A stretch of 64,000 bases of DNA, taken from Neckera pumila (taxonomy: Eukaryota > Streptophyta > Bryopsida > Hypnales > Neckeraceae). A model generated the notes under the pieces. It saw only the letters and a program-made list of their open reading frames with translations. It searched no databases and was not told where the DNA came from. Position 1 is the stretch's first letter. Every line of letters starts with the position of its first letter. The stretch lies in contig OZ018410.1 of NCBI GenBank assembly GCA_963969595.1, forward strand, positions 2,046,001 through 2,110,000, read 5' to 3'. The position numbers were made by a program, and so were the translations under genes. Shown piece after piece: positions 12,101 through 24,009 of this stretch.

Positions 12101-15021
12101 TGTAAGTCACACCCAAAGACTTATAGATATACAGTCAAACCTCTATGTCTATATATGTTACGAGCAAGGAGTAGAAGATTTCTAACACATATAACTTTAT
12201 AACATGTAACAAACAATCTATATTTAATTTTTTGGCTATTAATAAAAAAATATTGAAGTTATCAACTTTTGGACTATTAACAAAAATATGTATTCTAATT
12301 TATCAGCTTTTTGGCTATTCTGTATATAGCAAGTATATTTGTAAAAAGATGTTTTGAAGAATGAGTGACACGTAACATCTAACATTTTTCTTTGAGAATC
12401 TAGAAGGTGTGTGAAATCTTGTGGCAAATATGAGATTTAATGCTTATTGAAGTAATAAGTACAGAAGTTTGATTGTATACCGTAGTAAAGGTATGTCCCT
12501 ATCTAGCTTATCTACCATCGTTAAAATAGCTAAGCACAAAGATAGATATCTAACATTCACACATACACTCCATAGTATCTACTTAAACCTAGTTGGTGGT
12601 AAAAGAGGTGGTAACGCTATTTTTTCAAATTTCTACAAAAAATTCAAGAGATAATTTTGAAAACTAAAATCTTTCAAAAATGTAGGTTTGCATTCAATAG
12701 CATTGGTAGTATGTATTCTAGCACATTCAGTGTCACTAAGTATGTATCCAAGTTGCAGCAAAGCAAGGGCTTCATCTGGTGATGATGTACACATTTGTTG
12801 CTGAGCAAGCACTTTGTACAAGAACCCATTTTGCAGATCAAGCTTGGAGCTTTCAAGTTAACACAATCTTCCCAACGAGTAATCTTAACTACCCAAGGTT
12901 TCAAGTTCAGAAATCCAGCCTGCTTCTTCAAGTTTGACTATGTATGTGCATGCTTCGACAAGCTCAACTTCAGTAAGATTTCAGAAAAAACTCCAAGATT
13001 GATAGATGTAGACTAATCCTCCAAGATTGGTGTAGATTACGGAATCTCAACAGAACTTAAACAGCATGGCAATCGGGGAGTCCTTCTCGTGCCCTCATTC
13101 TCGAAAGGGTTCCAGAAAGAATCTCTCAAACTTCAAGTACATCAGAAGTTCAGTAACTAACGTGTCTGTGAACAGTAGGAGCATAGTGACGACTGACGAA
13201 GTTGTGAACAGACACAACAGATAACATAGAATGGAGTATCATAATTAACACCAAGTGCTTATGCACATTATCGAAATTTTTTATTGCTATTTCCCGAACC
13301 TCTTTTTTGGCAGATCACATGTGAACATGTTCAAGCGATTTCAAAGTTGAGAGTTTTTTTTTATCTTTTAACACCCAGTTCTACCAAACATCAGGTGCGA
13401 ACGTAGTGTCGGAGAGTACAACCTTGACCAGACAAAGAAAAATGATACATCACTTAATTAATATTGGGGTATCACTGTGATATCACTGTCTGTCAACGTT
13501 TCTCTGGTGCAATGCAAACTGTGATTGTGAGGCTGGCTTGCCCGGATGTGTTTAGTAGAGACCGACAATTTCACAAATCAAACACATATCCATGGTGGAC
13601 TGAGAATTTTGAGGAAAAATTCTAACCCTTTAACTCAAATGCAGCAGTGCAGGACATAGAGTTGTAGTCGAGGTCCGTCAACATTCATGGAGAAAGGAAT
13701 CCACGTTTTGTTGTACACAATCTTGAACTCGTCTATAGTGTGAGATAACAAAAGCTACAGGAAGAAGACGGGCACTGAACACTTTTTGAGCACCACGAAT
13801 CCAGGTTTTCTCTACAAAGAAAGTCAAATATTTGAGTCCTTTTTTAAATATGTCATCTATAGCGGAGAAGGATGCGTCCTCACAATTGCTAAAGAATGTA
13901 GTGCATGCATCAATTTTGAATAATGTATATGTGCAAAGGTTTCCCTCTTCTTTGCAACAGGGAGACACTGAAAAGACTCTCTACATGAGAATGTGATAGT
14001 TCACAGGAGAGATGGGTCCCCCAATTACACATTTCTGGAAAAGAATCATCAGCGTCATTCCAGCAAGTCTTTCCACAAACAAGTTAATCCTTCAGGTCCG
14101 GTGCACTACTGGAAATCGAACACGAGATAACCAGTGAGGAAACCACTAAGTTTAGGGTTTAGGGTTCAGCAGTTTGTACAAGGTCACTTGCGTGGAGTCG
14201 GAGCCCACGATGATGGAATTGGGCATTCTAATTCTGAGGCGTGGCGGAGTCATGCCAAATGCCAAATGCTGGGACATGTATTAGCAGACTTGGCGGTGCC
14301 CAACTTTTCAAACTCGGCCAACAGAATTGCTCCGTTATCTCAATTCTCCTTAGCTTAATCTCAAGGCTATTGCAAATTCCTTCAGCACAGCATCAAGTCT
14401 CGTTCATTTGTGCAGATGACATGAAATTAGCCCAGCCTCGTTGAGAGGAAATCGGCCATGAAGGACTCTAAGGTGGGGATGCTTGACCCTGGGGATGCAG
14501 AGTAGGGTCAGGGTGAATGCTTGCTTGCAACAACTTGTCTCTCCTGGTAAATTGTAGATTATCCCTTCTCAAATTGGAAGCGGATCTATAGCAGAGGTAT
14601 TGCACAATCAAGGAAAGGAACGAAGGATACAGTGCCATAGAGAGGTTAATCTAACTTAGTGAGGATAGGGACTCTGCACTGAAGTGGTACCTCTCAAATA
14701 ATTTATTACCCCTTGGGCTTCACAAGATTCCAGGACTATCTACATTTTCTCCCATGCTGCCAACAATCAGCTTGAACTTGAGTTGCTTGAACCATGTGCC
14801 TGTTCGCATTATGTTTTGCAGATTTCCTAGCATACGCGAAATTCGATCGAGAGCTCTAAGGTAAGCGAAATTACGGAAGTCGATTAAACCAAAACTCAGT
14901 TCAATTTCAGCACATAGGAACGCTTGACATACAGAATGCCTTCAAAACGGAGTGAAAATGGGACATGGTACCACTGAGCTTGCACAGAGAATTGCTTGAA
15001 TGCTTTGCACTGTACTGTACA
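9178..15021. other. 5.8 kb of unique-looking sequence without a supportable gene
   Basis: Base composition is less AT-rich than the flanks and no element from the window recurs here. Several ORFs of 60-121 codons exist (largest 11820-12185 plus; 13678-13968 minus, which looks protein-like with the segment FVEKTWIRGAQKVF). None has a recognised domain or joins to neighbours through convincing splice sites. A short TTTAGGG-like stretch lies at about 14150-14168. It may hold degraded or lineage-specific exons. Confidence 0.4.
13678..13968 (-). other. protein-like ORF, function unknown
   Basis: A 96-codon open frame with balanced composition (motifs such as NCEDASFSAIDDIFKKGLKY). It is not low complexity, unlike most ORFs in the AT-rich parts. 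No domain recognised and no clear partner exons. It could be an exon or chance. Confidence 0.15.
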
Positions 15022-15022
15022 G

Positions 15023-15899
15023 TACAGTGCTCTACAAGAAAGGTTGACGCCCCCCTTTTGCACCCTTCAGGTTTTTTGACATTACTCAGAACGTAATTGA
15101 CATTTCTTGTTTTCGTCAATCAACATTTGTGTCTAACCCAATCTCCCTCAAGTATATCAAACTTTCAATTTCAAAAAATCCAAACTCCATTTTTGGTGAA
15201 TTTTTAAAAAAAAATTCACAGTTTTACATGAAAATTCATAGAAAAATATTAATGATGAATTTTTTTAATTTAATTGCAGAGATACGTAGGAAAAATCCAA
15301 ACGCATATCATTCCTTCAGCAAGCATCTCCAAAAAAGTTTCACAATTATTGTGGCAGAAGTTACAATGGAGGCGTGAATAGTGCCCAAAATTTTGAAAAT
15401 TCATATCTCTTCATTGTAATTAGATTTTGTTTTTTTCCCCTCACATTGTAACTAATTTTACACATTCGAGCATGATGGTACAATTACTTTATCAAAATCT
15501 AATTACAATAAAGAGATACGAATTTTCAAAATTTTGGGCACTATTCACACCTCCACTGTAACTTTTGCCACAATAATTGTGAAACTTTTTTGGAGATGCT
15601 TGTTGAAGGAAAGATATGCATTTGGATTTTTCCTACGTATCTCCGCAATTAAACTTAAAAAATTCATCATTAATATTTTTCTATGAATTTTCATGTAAAA
15701 CCATGAATTTTTTTTTTTAAATTCACCATAAATGGAGTTTGGATTTTTTGAAATTGAAAGTTTGGTATACTTGAGGGAGATTGGATTAAACACAAATGTT
15801 GATTGATGAAAATAAGAAATGTCAATTACGTTCTGAGTAATGTCAAAAAACCTGAAGGGTGCAAAAGGGGGGTGTCAACCTTTCTTGTAGGGCACTGTA
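15023..15899. mobile_element. palindromic (foldback) Tc1/mariner-type MITE, E
   Basis: TA-CAGTGCTCTACAAGAAAGG at the left is mirrored by CCTTTCTTGTAGGGCACTG-TA at the right. The inverted similarity continues inward for about 410 bp on each side around a centre near 15461, leaving a short loop. TA duplication and CAGTG termini are typical of Tc1/mariner. The two mirror-image ORFs (15129-15377 plus, 15545-15793 minus) are the same arm read twice and are not genes. Confidence 0.8.
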
Positions 15900-16775
15900 C
15901 AATCGGGTACTGTAATCTTACAACCGGCCGATTTGAACCATTCAAAGATTTTTGCATAGCATAGAAAAAGAATTTGAATTTTTCATCTTGCATAATTATT
16001 GCTCAATCCTCATGCAATTCCAATCAAGCATACCAAATTTCAGATTCAAAAAAGCAAAATTCCATTTTTGGTGAATTTTTGAAGCCAATTTTCATAGTTT
16101 AACATAATATTTTATTGAGAACAATTAGTGATGATTTTTTTTAATTTGATTGCATAGATATGTGAAGAACATCCATGCGCACATCTCTCAAATTAAAAAA
16201 CACCCCATTAAGTAACAAAAATGTAATCTATGAAGAATTTAATGTTGGAGTGACAATGTCCAAGTTTTGTGAAATAGATATCTCTTTATTATAATTAGAT
16301 TTTTCTATTTGACCCGACTACTATAACTAATTTTGTACATTTCAACATGTTGGTACAATTACTTTGCCAAAATCTAGTTAAAATATAGAAATGTCTATTT
16401 CACAAAATTTGGACATTGTCTCTCCAACATTGAAATCTATATAGATTACATTTTTGTTACTTAGTGGGGTGTTTTTTTTAACTTGAAAGATATGCGTATA
16501 GAAGCTCCCTACGTATCTGTGCAATTGGATTGAAAACTTTTATCATCAATTGTTCTCAACAAAATATTATATAAAACCATGAAAATAAGCTTTAGAAATT
16601 CACCAAAAATAGAATTTTGCTTTTTTGAAACTAAAATTTTGTATGCTTGATCGGGATTGGGTGAGGATTGAATATTAATTATGCATACCAAAATATACCA
16701 ATTATATTGCACCATGTAAAAAAAAATGTGGATGTCTCAAATTGGCCGATTATAAGAATACAATACCCGATTGTA
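15898..16775. mobile_element. palindromic Tc1/mariner-type MITE, F copy 1
   Basis: Starts TA-CAATCGGGTACTGTAATC and ends AATACCCGATTG-TA, with long inverted arms (CCAATTTT..GGTGA near 16050, mirrored near 16600). Its left TA is shared with the right TA of element E, so one of the two landed exactly at the edge of the other. Non-coding; the ORF at 16509-16715 lies in an arm. Confidence 0.75.
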
Positions 16776-16788
16776 TAGTATAGTGAAG

Positions 16789-17787
16789 TACAGTTCATTT
16801 ACAAATTTTTCAGTCACGCTTCACTAAAAAGTTCAACAACTTTAAGGAAGCTCTAGCGTGCTAAAAAATGAACCGATTTTGAAATCGCAAATTGCGTTGG
16901 AATTGTAATGAAGTGAACTTCAATTTCATGAAAAGTGAAAAAATGAATAATTTAAAATCATACAATAATTTGGAACTATCACCTTTCATAGAGAACCGTT
17001 GGAAGATAGTCAAAGATTTTTTGCAATGGAGAAGAACAAGTAAGAAATGATCCAACAAATTAAAGTGGTATGCAATGAAGTGTCTCTAAGGTAGGATGCT
17101 CTAAAAGCAACTGGCTTCTTCAAATCAACTTTACAAAATGGTACTAAATAGATACGAGTTGGTCTTTAAATGGACCTTTTTAGTCATTGATTGAACCCCC
17201 TCAAAAAATATTATTTATTGCAATAGCCACTCATTGGCCTTGATTTCCTCAAATCACTTTAGAAGTTGTAAGTGGACGCATTTTGGGAGATCTAGGGTCA
17301 CAGATAGGTACCTACGACAAAATCTTAGAAAATTCATAACTAATTCAAAAATGCTTCAAAAAATATAAAACCACTTGTGTTACGTTCTTCATCCATTTTT
17401 CTTTCTCTGAAAAATGAGTGAAAAATATTTCTAATCATACGAACCTACAAAAAAGGTGACCAGCACTTAAATGGTCGCTTTTAGAGCACCCTACCTTACA
17501 ACAACTACAAACTCTCATTTTGAACATCCCAATCAAATGCAAGTTGTAATTTTGGCAAAGGGTGATGCCGCTAGATGGTAGATAATGTACAAAAAACAAC
17601 CATAATGTTGGATGATTTTGACTTTAACATGTACACATTTATTATGATCATAAAGTACTCTTCTCTATAATTCCAACACAATTTGGGGTTCAAAAATTGG
17701 ACCTTTTTTGAGCTTGCAATGACTTATTGAACTTTTTGGACTTCGTAGTAAAAACTGCCAGGATGCAAAATTTGTAAATGAATTGTA
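16789..17787. mobile_element. TA-flanked TIR element G
   Basis: TA-CAGTTCATTTACAAATTTT at the left and AAAATTTGTAAATGAATTG-TA at the right match as inverted repeats with one mismatch in 19. About 1 kb, non-coding, and it carries a nested 408-bp element (17089-17496). Confidence 0.7.
17087..17498. mobile_element. TA-flanked MITE N nested in G
   Basis: TA-AGGTAGGATGCTCTAAAAGC and GCTTTTAGAGCACCCTACCT-TA are 20-bp inverted termini with one mismatch. Fully inside element G, so it is the younger insertion. Non-coding. Confidence 0.75.
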
Positions 17788-17859
17788 CCCCTCTATACAA
17801 TGGGATATAGTTCATATACAACCTGCCTATTTGAAACATTCAATATTTTTGGTACCATG

Positions 17860-18640
17860 TGTAGTATAATTGTTATACTTTTTGGTAAGCATAATTATGA
17901 TTGCATCCTTATGCAATCCCAACCAAGCATATTAAATTTTAGCTTATGCAATCCCAACCAAGCATACCAAATTTTAGCTTCAACAAAGCAAAATTTTATT
18001 CCTGGTGCATTTTTGAAGTCTATTTTCATATTTTTACATAATATTTTATAGAAAACAATTGGTGATGAATTTTTGAAGTTAGATTGTGGATATAAATAGG
18101 GAACATCTATACACACATCTTTTCTTTTGCAAGAATCTCCAAAAAAGTTTTATAATTCCTTCTATAGAGATTTTAATGTTGAGGTAACAATGCCTAAATG
18201 TTGTAAAAAAGAAACACTCTTTATTATAATTAGATTTTCTATTTTCCCCTCATATGGTAACTAATTTTGTACATTTGAGCATGATGGTACAATGAGTTTT
18301 ACAAAGTCTAATTAAAGTATAGAGATATCTATTTCACAAAGTTTGGCCATATGACGCCTCATATTGAGCTCTTATTTGGAAGCTTACATTTTTGTTACTT
18401 AATGGGGTGTTTTTTTAATATGAAAGATGTGCATATGGATGTTCTTTACATATTTGTGCAATCAAATTAAAAAAAAAATTATCACCAATTGTTTACAGTA
18501 AAGTATTATGTAAAACCATGAAAATTGACTTAAAAAAATCACCACAAATGGAACTTTTCTTTTTATAAACAAAAATTTGGTAAACTTGGTTGGGACTGCT
18601 TAAGAATTGGGTTTTAATTATTCACAAGACAAAAAATTCC
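17860..18640. mobile_element. palindromic MITE, F-like copy 2
   Basis: Both halves resemble the arms of F copy 1 (ACATAATATTTTATAG, then GGTGATGAATTTTT in the left half; mirrored versions near 18480-18520). A local tandem duplication of the segment with GCAATCCCAACCAAGCATA lies near 17917-17970. Termini are not resolved exactly. Confidence 0.55.
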
Positions 18641-18784
18641 GTTTATTTCCTATATTATGCAATAAAAATTGGAAAGGCTCGCCTTGGTAGTTTGTAAATG
18701 AAATGTACCCTACTGTACAATGGGGTACCATTCAAAATGGCAATTTTGCATTTGCAGGGAGGAAGTTTCACATCTGACAACTTT

Positions 18785-19453
18785 GACAGCCTCCCGAGGA
18801 CTGAAAAATTGATCTTTGACCATGAAATTTTTGGCACAATATCATACTTATGTTAATTATATGTGTGCCAGATTTCAAGGCTAAAAGATTTACACAAAAA
18901 AGATAGTTGAAATCTACCAAGATGTATAGCTATGAGAAAATTTCCACTACTACCATCTTTGACACTCTCCCAAGGGTTGAAATTTTTTTTCCTTCCCATG
19001 AAATTTTGGCATAAGACCATATATATGTGTATTACATGCATAACAAATTTCAAGTCCAAAAGATCTACTAGAAAAAAGATACTCAAAATCTACCAACATG
19101 TGTAGGTGTGAGAAACAATCAGGGAAAGCATTTCACTACTGTCAACTTTGACACCCTCCCTAGGATTGAAAAGTTGTTAATTTATCATGAAAATATTAGC
19201 AAAGGATCATTTTTATGGTGATAAATTGTGTGATAAATTTCAAGGCCAAAAGATTCACTCCAAAAAAGATATTCAAAATCTACAAAAAAAATTAATTATA
19301 AGAAACAGATTTAAAACTGCCAACTTCAACACCCTCCCTAGGACTGAGTTTTTCCTCTTAATTATGAAGTTTTTGGCATAAGACATCTCTTTGTTGATAA
19401 AATGTGTGCCAAATTTCAAGGCCAAAAGATGCACACAAGATATTTGGAATCTA
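18785..19453 (+). repeat. subterminal tandem repeats, left arm (4 units of 176-189 bp)
   Basis: Units start at 18785, 18961, 19150 and 19329. Each carries GACACCCTCCCTAGGACTGA-like sequence, then CATGAAATTTTTGGCA and TTTCAAGGCCAAAAGAT. They lie inside the inverted termini of the Tc1-like element. Such subterminal repeats often carry transposase binding sites; that role is inferred. Confidence 0.75.
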
Positions 19454-20390
19454 CTAATGTGTATGTCCTCCATTAGCTTGAATCACGTCTTGTAACCTAG
19501 AGGGCATAGAATGACATAGTTCAAGGAGCTTTGTACTATTGATTGCCCTCCACTCTCCTTCAATAAGTACTTGTAACTCATCTAAGTTTCTAGGGCATGC
19601 CTCACCATGTTGCACAACATCTTTTAGAATCTTCTATAGGTTCTCAATTGGATTGAGATCCGGAGAGTTTGCAGGCCAATTGAGCTTCTCCAAAGGGTGT
19701 ATTTGTCTCCAATATTCACATAGTTTGCTACGATGGATAGGTGTACCATCTTCCATGAGCAATCTTTGTGGAACTTTATCCATAAAATGAAGCAATTCAC
19801 CATCATAGATCACTTTCACAAAATCCTTAGCAGAATGTGGATTTTTAGGCATAAAGACAAGGTTTGACTTTTGCCCTCCAACAAGTGCGCCCCAAATCAT
19901 CAAAGAAGTTCATCCACTTTTAGAAGGGGAACTATACAATTTGATGAATATTGCTCATATGCAGTTCTCCAAACATGAAGTTGTCTAGAATTTTTCCCAA
20001 TTTCAAAGGTAGATTCATTTGTCCAAATAATATGCTCCCACTCTTCTATACTCCATCTATAATACTTTTGAGCAAAAATCAATCATTGAGGCGTGTGACA
20101 AATTGTCAAAAATAAAAATTTGACTGCAATTTGACTAAAAATACCACTTCTATGTAAGGCTCTTTGAATAGTATTTTTACTCACTTCAATAGGACATATA
20201 TTGGCAATCTCTAAAAGCGATAAGCGACAATGAATTTTTGAGTATTGTACAATGGTACAAACATCTCTATCACTAAGCTTTTTAGCGTGACTTTCACCAC
20301 AAACTTTGCACTTGTAAGTTCCATCTTCTCTGAATTTCTTCACTAACCTCTGAACTGTTGTAACAGGCATTCTGATAATGGCTGCAATGT
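19454..20390 (-). pseudogene. broken Tc1-family (DD34E) transposase
   Basis: Read on the minus strand: an N-terminal HTH-like segment (MPVTTVQRLVKKF, about 20370-20330), then a catalytic core with EHIIWTNESTF (about 20035-20005), EDGTPIHRSKL (about 19760), NWPANSPDLNPIEN (about 19680-19640) and a C-terminus ending NGGHTH before a stop at 19454-19456. The spacing between the second catalytic Asp and the Glu is 34 residues, the Tc1 type. Damage is extensive: an in-frame TGA near 20085, a frameshift near 19900, a TAG just after the PIEN motif where the family normally has Trp, and Asn in place of the first catalytic Asp. In the family the enzyme cuts and pastes at TA sites; this copy cannot be active. 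Confidence 0.85.
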
Positions 20391-20529
20391 GAACTCATGT
20401 ACAGTCCATGTCTCACTGAAACCTATAATGCAAGCACGCATTTCATCTTACATCATCTTACATCATCCGCTCTCTTTCACAATGCTAATTAGATTAAAAA
20501 AAATCTCAGTAACTAGCTCTTATGCACTA

Positions 20530-20640
20530 AACCATCACCTATCACCCAACCTTCACCCATCACCCAACCTTCACCCATCACCCAAGCAACCTCACGCACT
20601 CACCCATCACCTCAAGCAGTGATCACACGACATCCATTAT
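20530..20640 (+). repeat. short tandem repeat, CACCCAACCTTCACCCAT type
   Basis: Several successive copies of a CCTTCACCCATCACCCAA-like unit, decaying into looser CATCAC and CACTCA repeats up to about 20720. Located inside the Tc1-like element upstream of the transposase. Confidence 0.7.
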
Positions 20641-20845
20641 GCAACCCTCACTCACTCAATCATCACTCAAGCGTTACTCATGTTCAAAGACCTTCAATCC
20701 TCCACTAAAAAAACATTCACTCATCACTTGCACTTGCCCTTCAATTCATCACTGATTACACTCTCTGTAATGCTCAATTTAATATGCAAGCATTGATATT
20801 CACAAGAGGAAGCTTCTTCATGCGTGTATGATACACAATTTATAA

Positions 20846-21129
20846 CATTAGAGGGGATTTGGGGGTCTTGGAGGGTTGTGAGTTCCCCTATGTTCCTAGA
20901 CTGGGAGAACTTAGCTGCAGCAACTGGCTGACATGGCACAGCGATTGCCACATCATTTTTGGGGAAAAAAAAATCTAAAAATGATATTTTGGTATATTTT
21001 ATTTTATTTTATTTTTATTTTTTTGACAAAAAAAAATTTTGACACGCCCGTATCGCCATTAACTGAATCTAGCCAGATTTGGGAACGGGTTTGAAACAGC
21101 CCTCCAAGGCCCGTGAATCCCCTCTAATG
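20846..21129 (+). mobile_element. CATTAG-ended TIR element, family D, copy 2
   Basis: CATTAGAGGGGATTTGGGGG at the left and TGAATCCCCTCTAATG at the right give a clear inverted terminus. The interior matches D1 closely. Inserted into the right half of the Tc1-like element, so it is younger than that element. Confidence 0.75.
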
Positions 21130-21239
21130 ACAAGTGGATTCTTTAAGATGAGACAAGTGCACACATTTAGATTTAGATGTCACTAATTTTTTGAGAAACT
21201 TTTATGTTTAAAGACTATATTAGATGAATAATATCAATT

Positions 21240-21800
21240 TGGAAGCATGAGGTGTCAAAGATAATTCAACATTTCCAAAAAGGTCCTTAAAATTGTTTCT
21301 CATAGTTACACTTGTTGGTAGATTCCAAATAGCCTTTTTGTCTGCATCTTTTGGCCTTGAAATTTGGCATTTTATTAACATAGAGATGGTCCTCTTCCAA
21401 CAATTTCATAATTTAAAAGAAAAAATTCAGCTCTAGGGAGCATGTTGAAGTTGGTAGCTTTAAAATTGTTTCTCACAACTATTCATGTTGGACTGTTGGT
21501 AGATTTTGAGTATCCTTTTTTGTAAGGATCTATTGTACTTGAAATTTTTCACACATGTAATCCACATATATATGGTCTCATGCAAAATTTTCATGGGAAA
21601 AAAATTAATTTTCAACCCTTGGGAGGGTGTCAAAGTTGGCAATAGTGAAACTTTTCTCACAGCTATACATGTTGGTAGATTTTAAATATGTAAATTTTTT
21701 AGCCTTGGAATTGTCACACATATAATTAACATAAAGATGATATTGTGCCAAAAATTTCATGGACAAAGATCAATTTTTCAATCCTCAAGAGGCTGTCAAA
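21240..21800 (-). repeat. subterminal tandem repeats, right arm (inverted)
   Basis: Three to four units in the opposite orientation to those at 18785-19453, recognisable by GGAGGGTGTCAAAGTTGGCA-type sequence near 21251, 21436, 21624 and 21788. They complete the long composite termini of the Tc1-like element. Confidence 0.7.
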
Positions 21801-22642
21801 GTTGGCAAATGTAAAACTTCCTTCCCCGCGAATGCGAATGCCATTTTGAATGGTACCCCACTATATAATATAGTCAGATACTTTAATCTTATAAATGGCC
21901 AATTTGAGTCATTTATAAGATTCAAGAGCCTTCAAAAAGGCTGCCTTTTCTTCTCTGAAGTCCTCATCCACAACATTCATTCTCACATAATTGATATAAG
22001 CTTAGGTACCAGGATAGTGGCAATACATTATGGTATGTTCCATTTCCTTTTGTTAATTTCAGGATCAGACATACAAATCAACAAGTATTTGTAGAATAAG
22101 ATGCTAGCAATAAATCCAATAAGTAATGCAATATAACCATTTGCCATAAATTATTTATTTTGGATATTTAAGTGAAAAGACACTCTATACATACACATGG
22201 GTTGTTCTACCTCCTACTACTCTATGCCTATATAGAGAGTTTTTTTTTCCATTGAAACTCAAAATTTTGTAATGTTACAAAACACAAACAAGTAATTAAA
22301 AAAATAATGGGCCAAACTTTTGGCTTGTATTCACACAAAACCAATAATATTTTGAATTTTCAAAACATACCATGTGTGGATGTAGAACGCTTGTTATTGC
22401 ATGTTTGGTTTAATGAGTGTATGAACTTTGACTTTGTTTTAATTTTTAATGTACATTGTACAGTTGCGGCCAACTGATTTATTCTCTGACAAAACTGATG
22501 TGTGTAAATTAGCTACTAATGGTGTGGAATACCACACCATTCCGTCTGGAGGAAGGCAATCCACCACTCTGCTATTGAATGATATATTCACAATTTTTTT
22601 GTACAATGTGCAATATAATTGGTATATCTTTTGTAAGCATAA

Positions 22643-23568
22643 TTAACCCCGAAAGGACCATTTGTCCCCTCAAGGAACAATTTGGGTCCAGGTAGGTTCC
22701 TATTGTCTCAACTTTTAGTGATCTTTTTTGGGATTTTTTGAAGTTGTGCATTTTTGCGAGAGCTTTGTGAATATATAATTTTTATTTTAATTGGTGCCTA
22801 GGAGAAAAATTTATGGCATAATAAGCACAAATGGTATTCAACAAGCAATACAAAAAAAATCACAAAAAGCTAAAATAATTCTTTTTCAAATTTTTTTCTC
22901 AAAGATTATATTTTTGTCTACATGTAAAGCTTTGTTTCATTTAATTTGGACTAATAACAAGAAAGTTATGGACAATCTTATTTTTTCGGGCAATCTAAGC
23001 ATTTTCTTGAAAAAATAACTTGTAGAATTCATTTTTGAATGCAATTCTTAGAATTTGAAAAAAAATTGTTAGACATGGTTAGATTTTCTTGCTAGAACAA
23101 TCTACCATTGGGATTATTGTGATTCAGTTCCATCTAAAAGCTATTAGCAATTTAGTTTTTTCTTCAATCTTCAAACTTCTTCTACTTATCAATTTTTTAA
23201 TGAGTGAAAATTAAGTGATTTTTTTCCTAAATTTTTTTGTAGATTCTCAACTAAATTATTTAACATAAATAAGTAGAAAATCAAAATCAATAGTGCAAAA
23301 ATTTGAACAAAAAAGATTCAAAGCCAAAAAAACTAGTCAAGCAAGGTGCAAAAAAGATTGTTTTCTTCACTTTAAATGCATATATGTTACAATCTACATG
23401 GTCAAAGTTTTTGTTTTCTACCACATATTTATATACTAGTTAAGTATAAGATCTTACGATTGGATATGCAAAAAAAAAAAAAAATTTAAGTTCTTTTCTC
23501 TTTGCAATAGAAATGACAATTTTGAGTGGCTTTTGAAAGGAAAATCACCTTGGTCCTTTTGGGGTTAA
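22643..23568. mobile_element. TTAA-flanked element, family B (reverse orientation)
   Basis: TTAA-CCCCGAAAGGACCATTTG at the left and TTGGTCCTTTTGGGG-TTAA at the right. The interior is family B inverted (compare 2340-2400). The uninterrupted site survives in F copy 1 at 16675-16678, where the same flanks surround a single TTAA. Non-coding. Confidence 0.85.
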
Positions 23569-23983
23569 TATTCAATCCTCACACAATCCCAATCAAGCAT
23601 ACAAAATTTTAGTTTCACAAAAGCAAAATTTCATTTTTGATTATTTGTTTAATTTCATTTTTACAGTTTTACATAACATTTTATTGAAAACAATTGGTGA
23701 TGAATTTTCTTAATCCAATTGTAGAGAACATCCATGCGCACATTTTCATATTAAAAAAACACCTCATTATTAACAAAAATATGAGCTAGGAAGAGTTAAA
23801 TGTGAAGCATCATATGACTAAAATTTGTGAAATAAGTAACTCTATATTTTAACGAGATTTTGCTATTTGACCCTCTCACTGTAACTAATTTTGTAAATTT
23901 ATGTATAATGGTACAATTGCTTTGCCAAAATCTAGTTAAAAAAAAAATTAAAAAAAAAAAAATAATTAAATAAATAAATAAAA

Positions 23984-24009
23984 ATATATATATATATATA
24001 TATATATAT
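23984..24009. repeat. (AT)n microsatellite
   Basis: About 13 uninterrupted TA dinucleotides following an A-rich tract; lies in the right arm of F copy 3. Confidence 0.9.

Larger units (their letters stand above)
18716..21865 (-). mobile_element. Tc1/mariner transposon with tandem-repeat-laden termini
   Basis: TA-CAATGGGGTACCATTCAAAA at the left is mirrored by TTTTGAATGGTACCCC near 21845-21860, followed by a TA. Four tandem units of about 180 bp follow the left TIR (about 18785-19450), and related units lie in inverted orientation before the right TIR (about 21240-21800). Between them is a broken DD34E transposase on the minus strand. A family D element (20846-21129) has inserted into the right half. 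It is defective as it stands. Confidence 0.75.

Noticed and set aside
14100..14125. tRNA-like B box (GGAAATCGAACACG) suggesting a tRNA or SINE
   Set aside because: No cloverleaf, A box or acceptor stem could be drawn around it.
14150..14168. Interstitial telomeric repeat (TTTAGGG)
   Set aside because: Only about two units; could be chance. Kept only as weak support for a plant origin.
15129..15793. Two near-identical 82-residue ORFs on opposite strands, looking like a divergent gene pair
   Set aside because: They are the two arms of a palindromic MITE read in mirror orientation; no domain and no conservation in the other palindromes.
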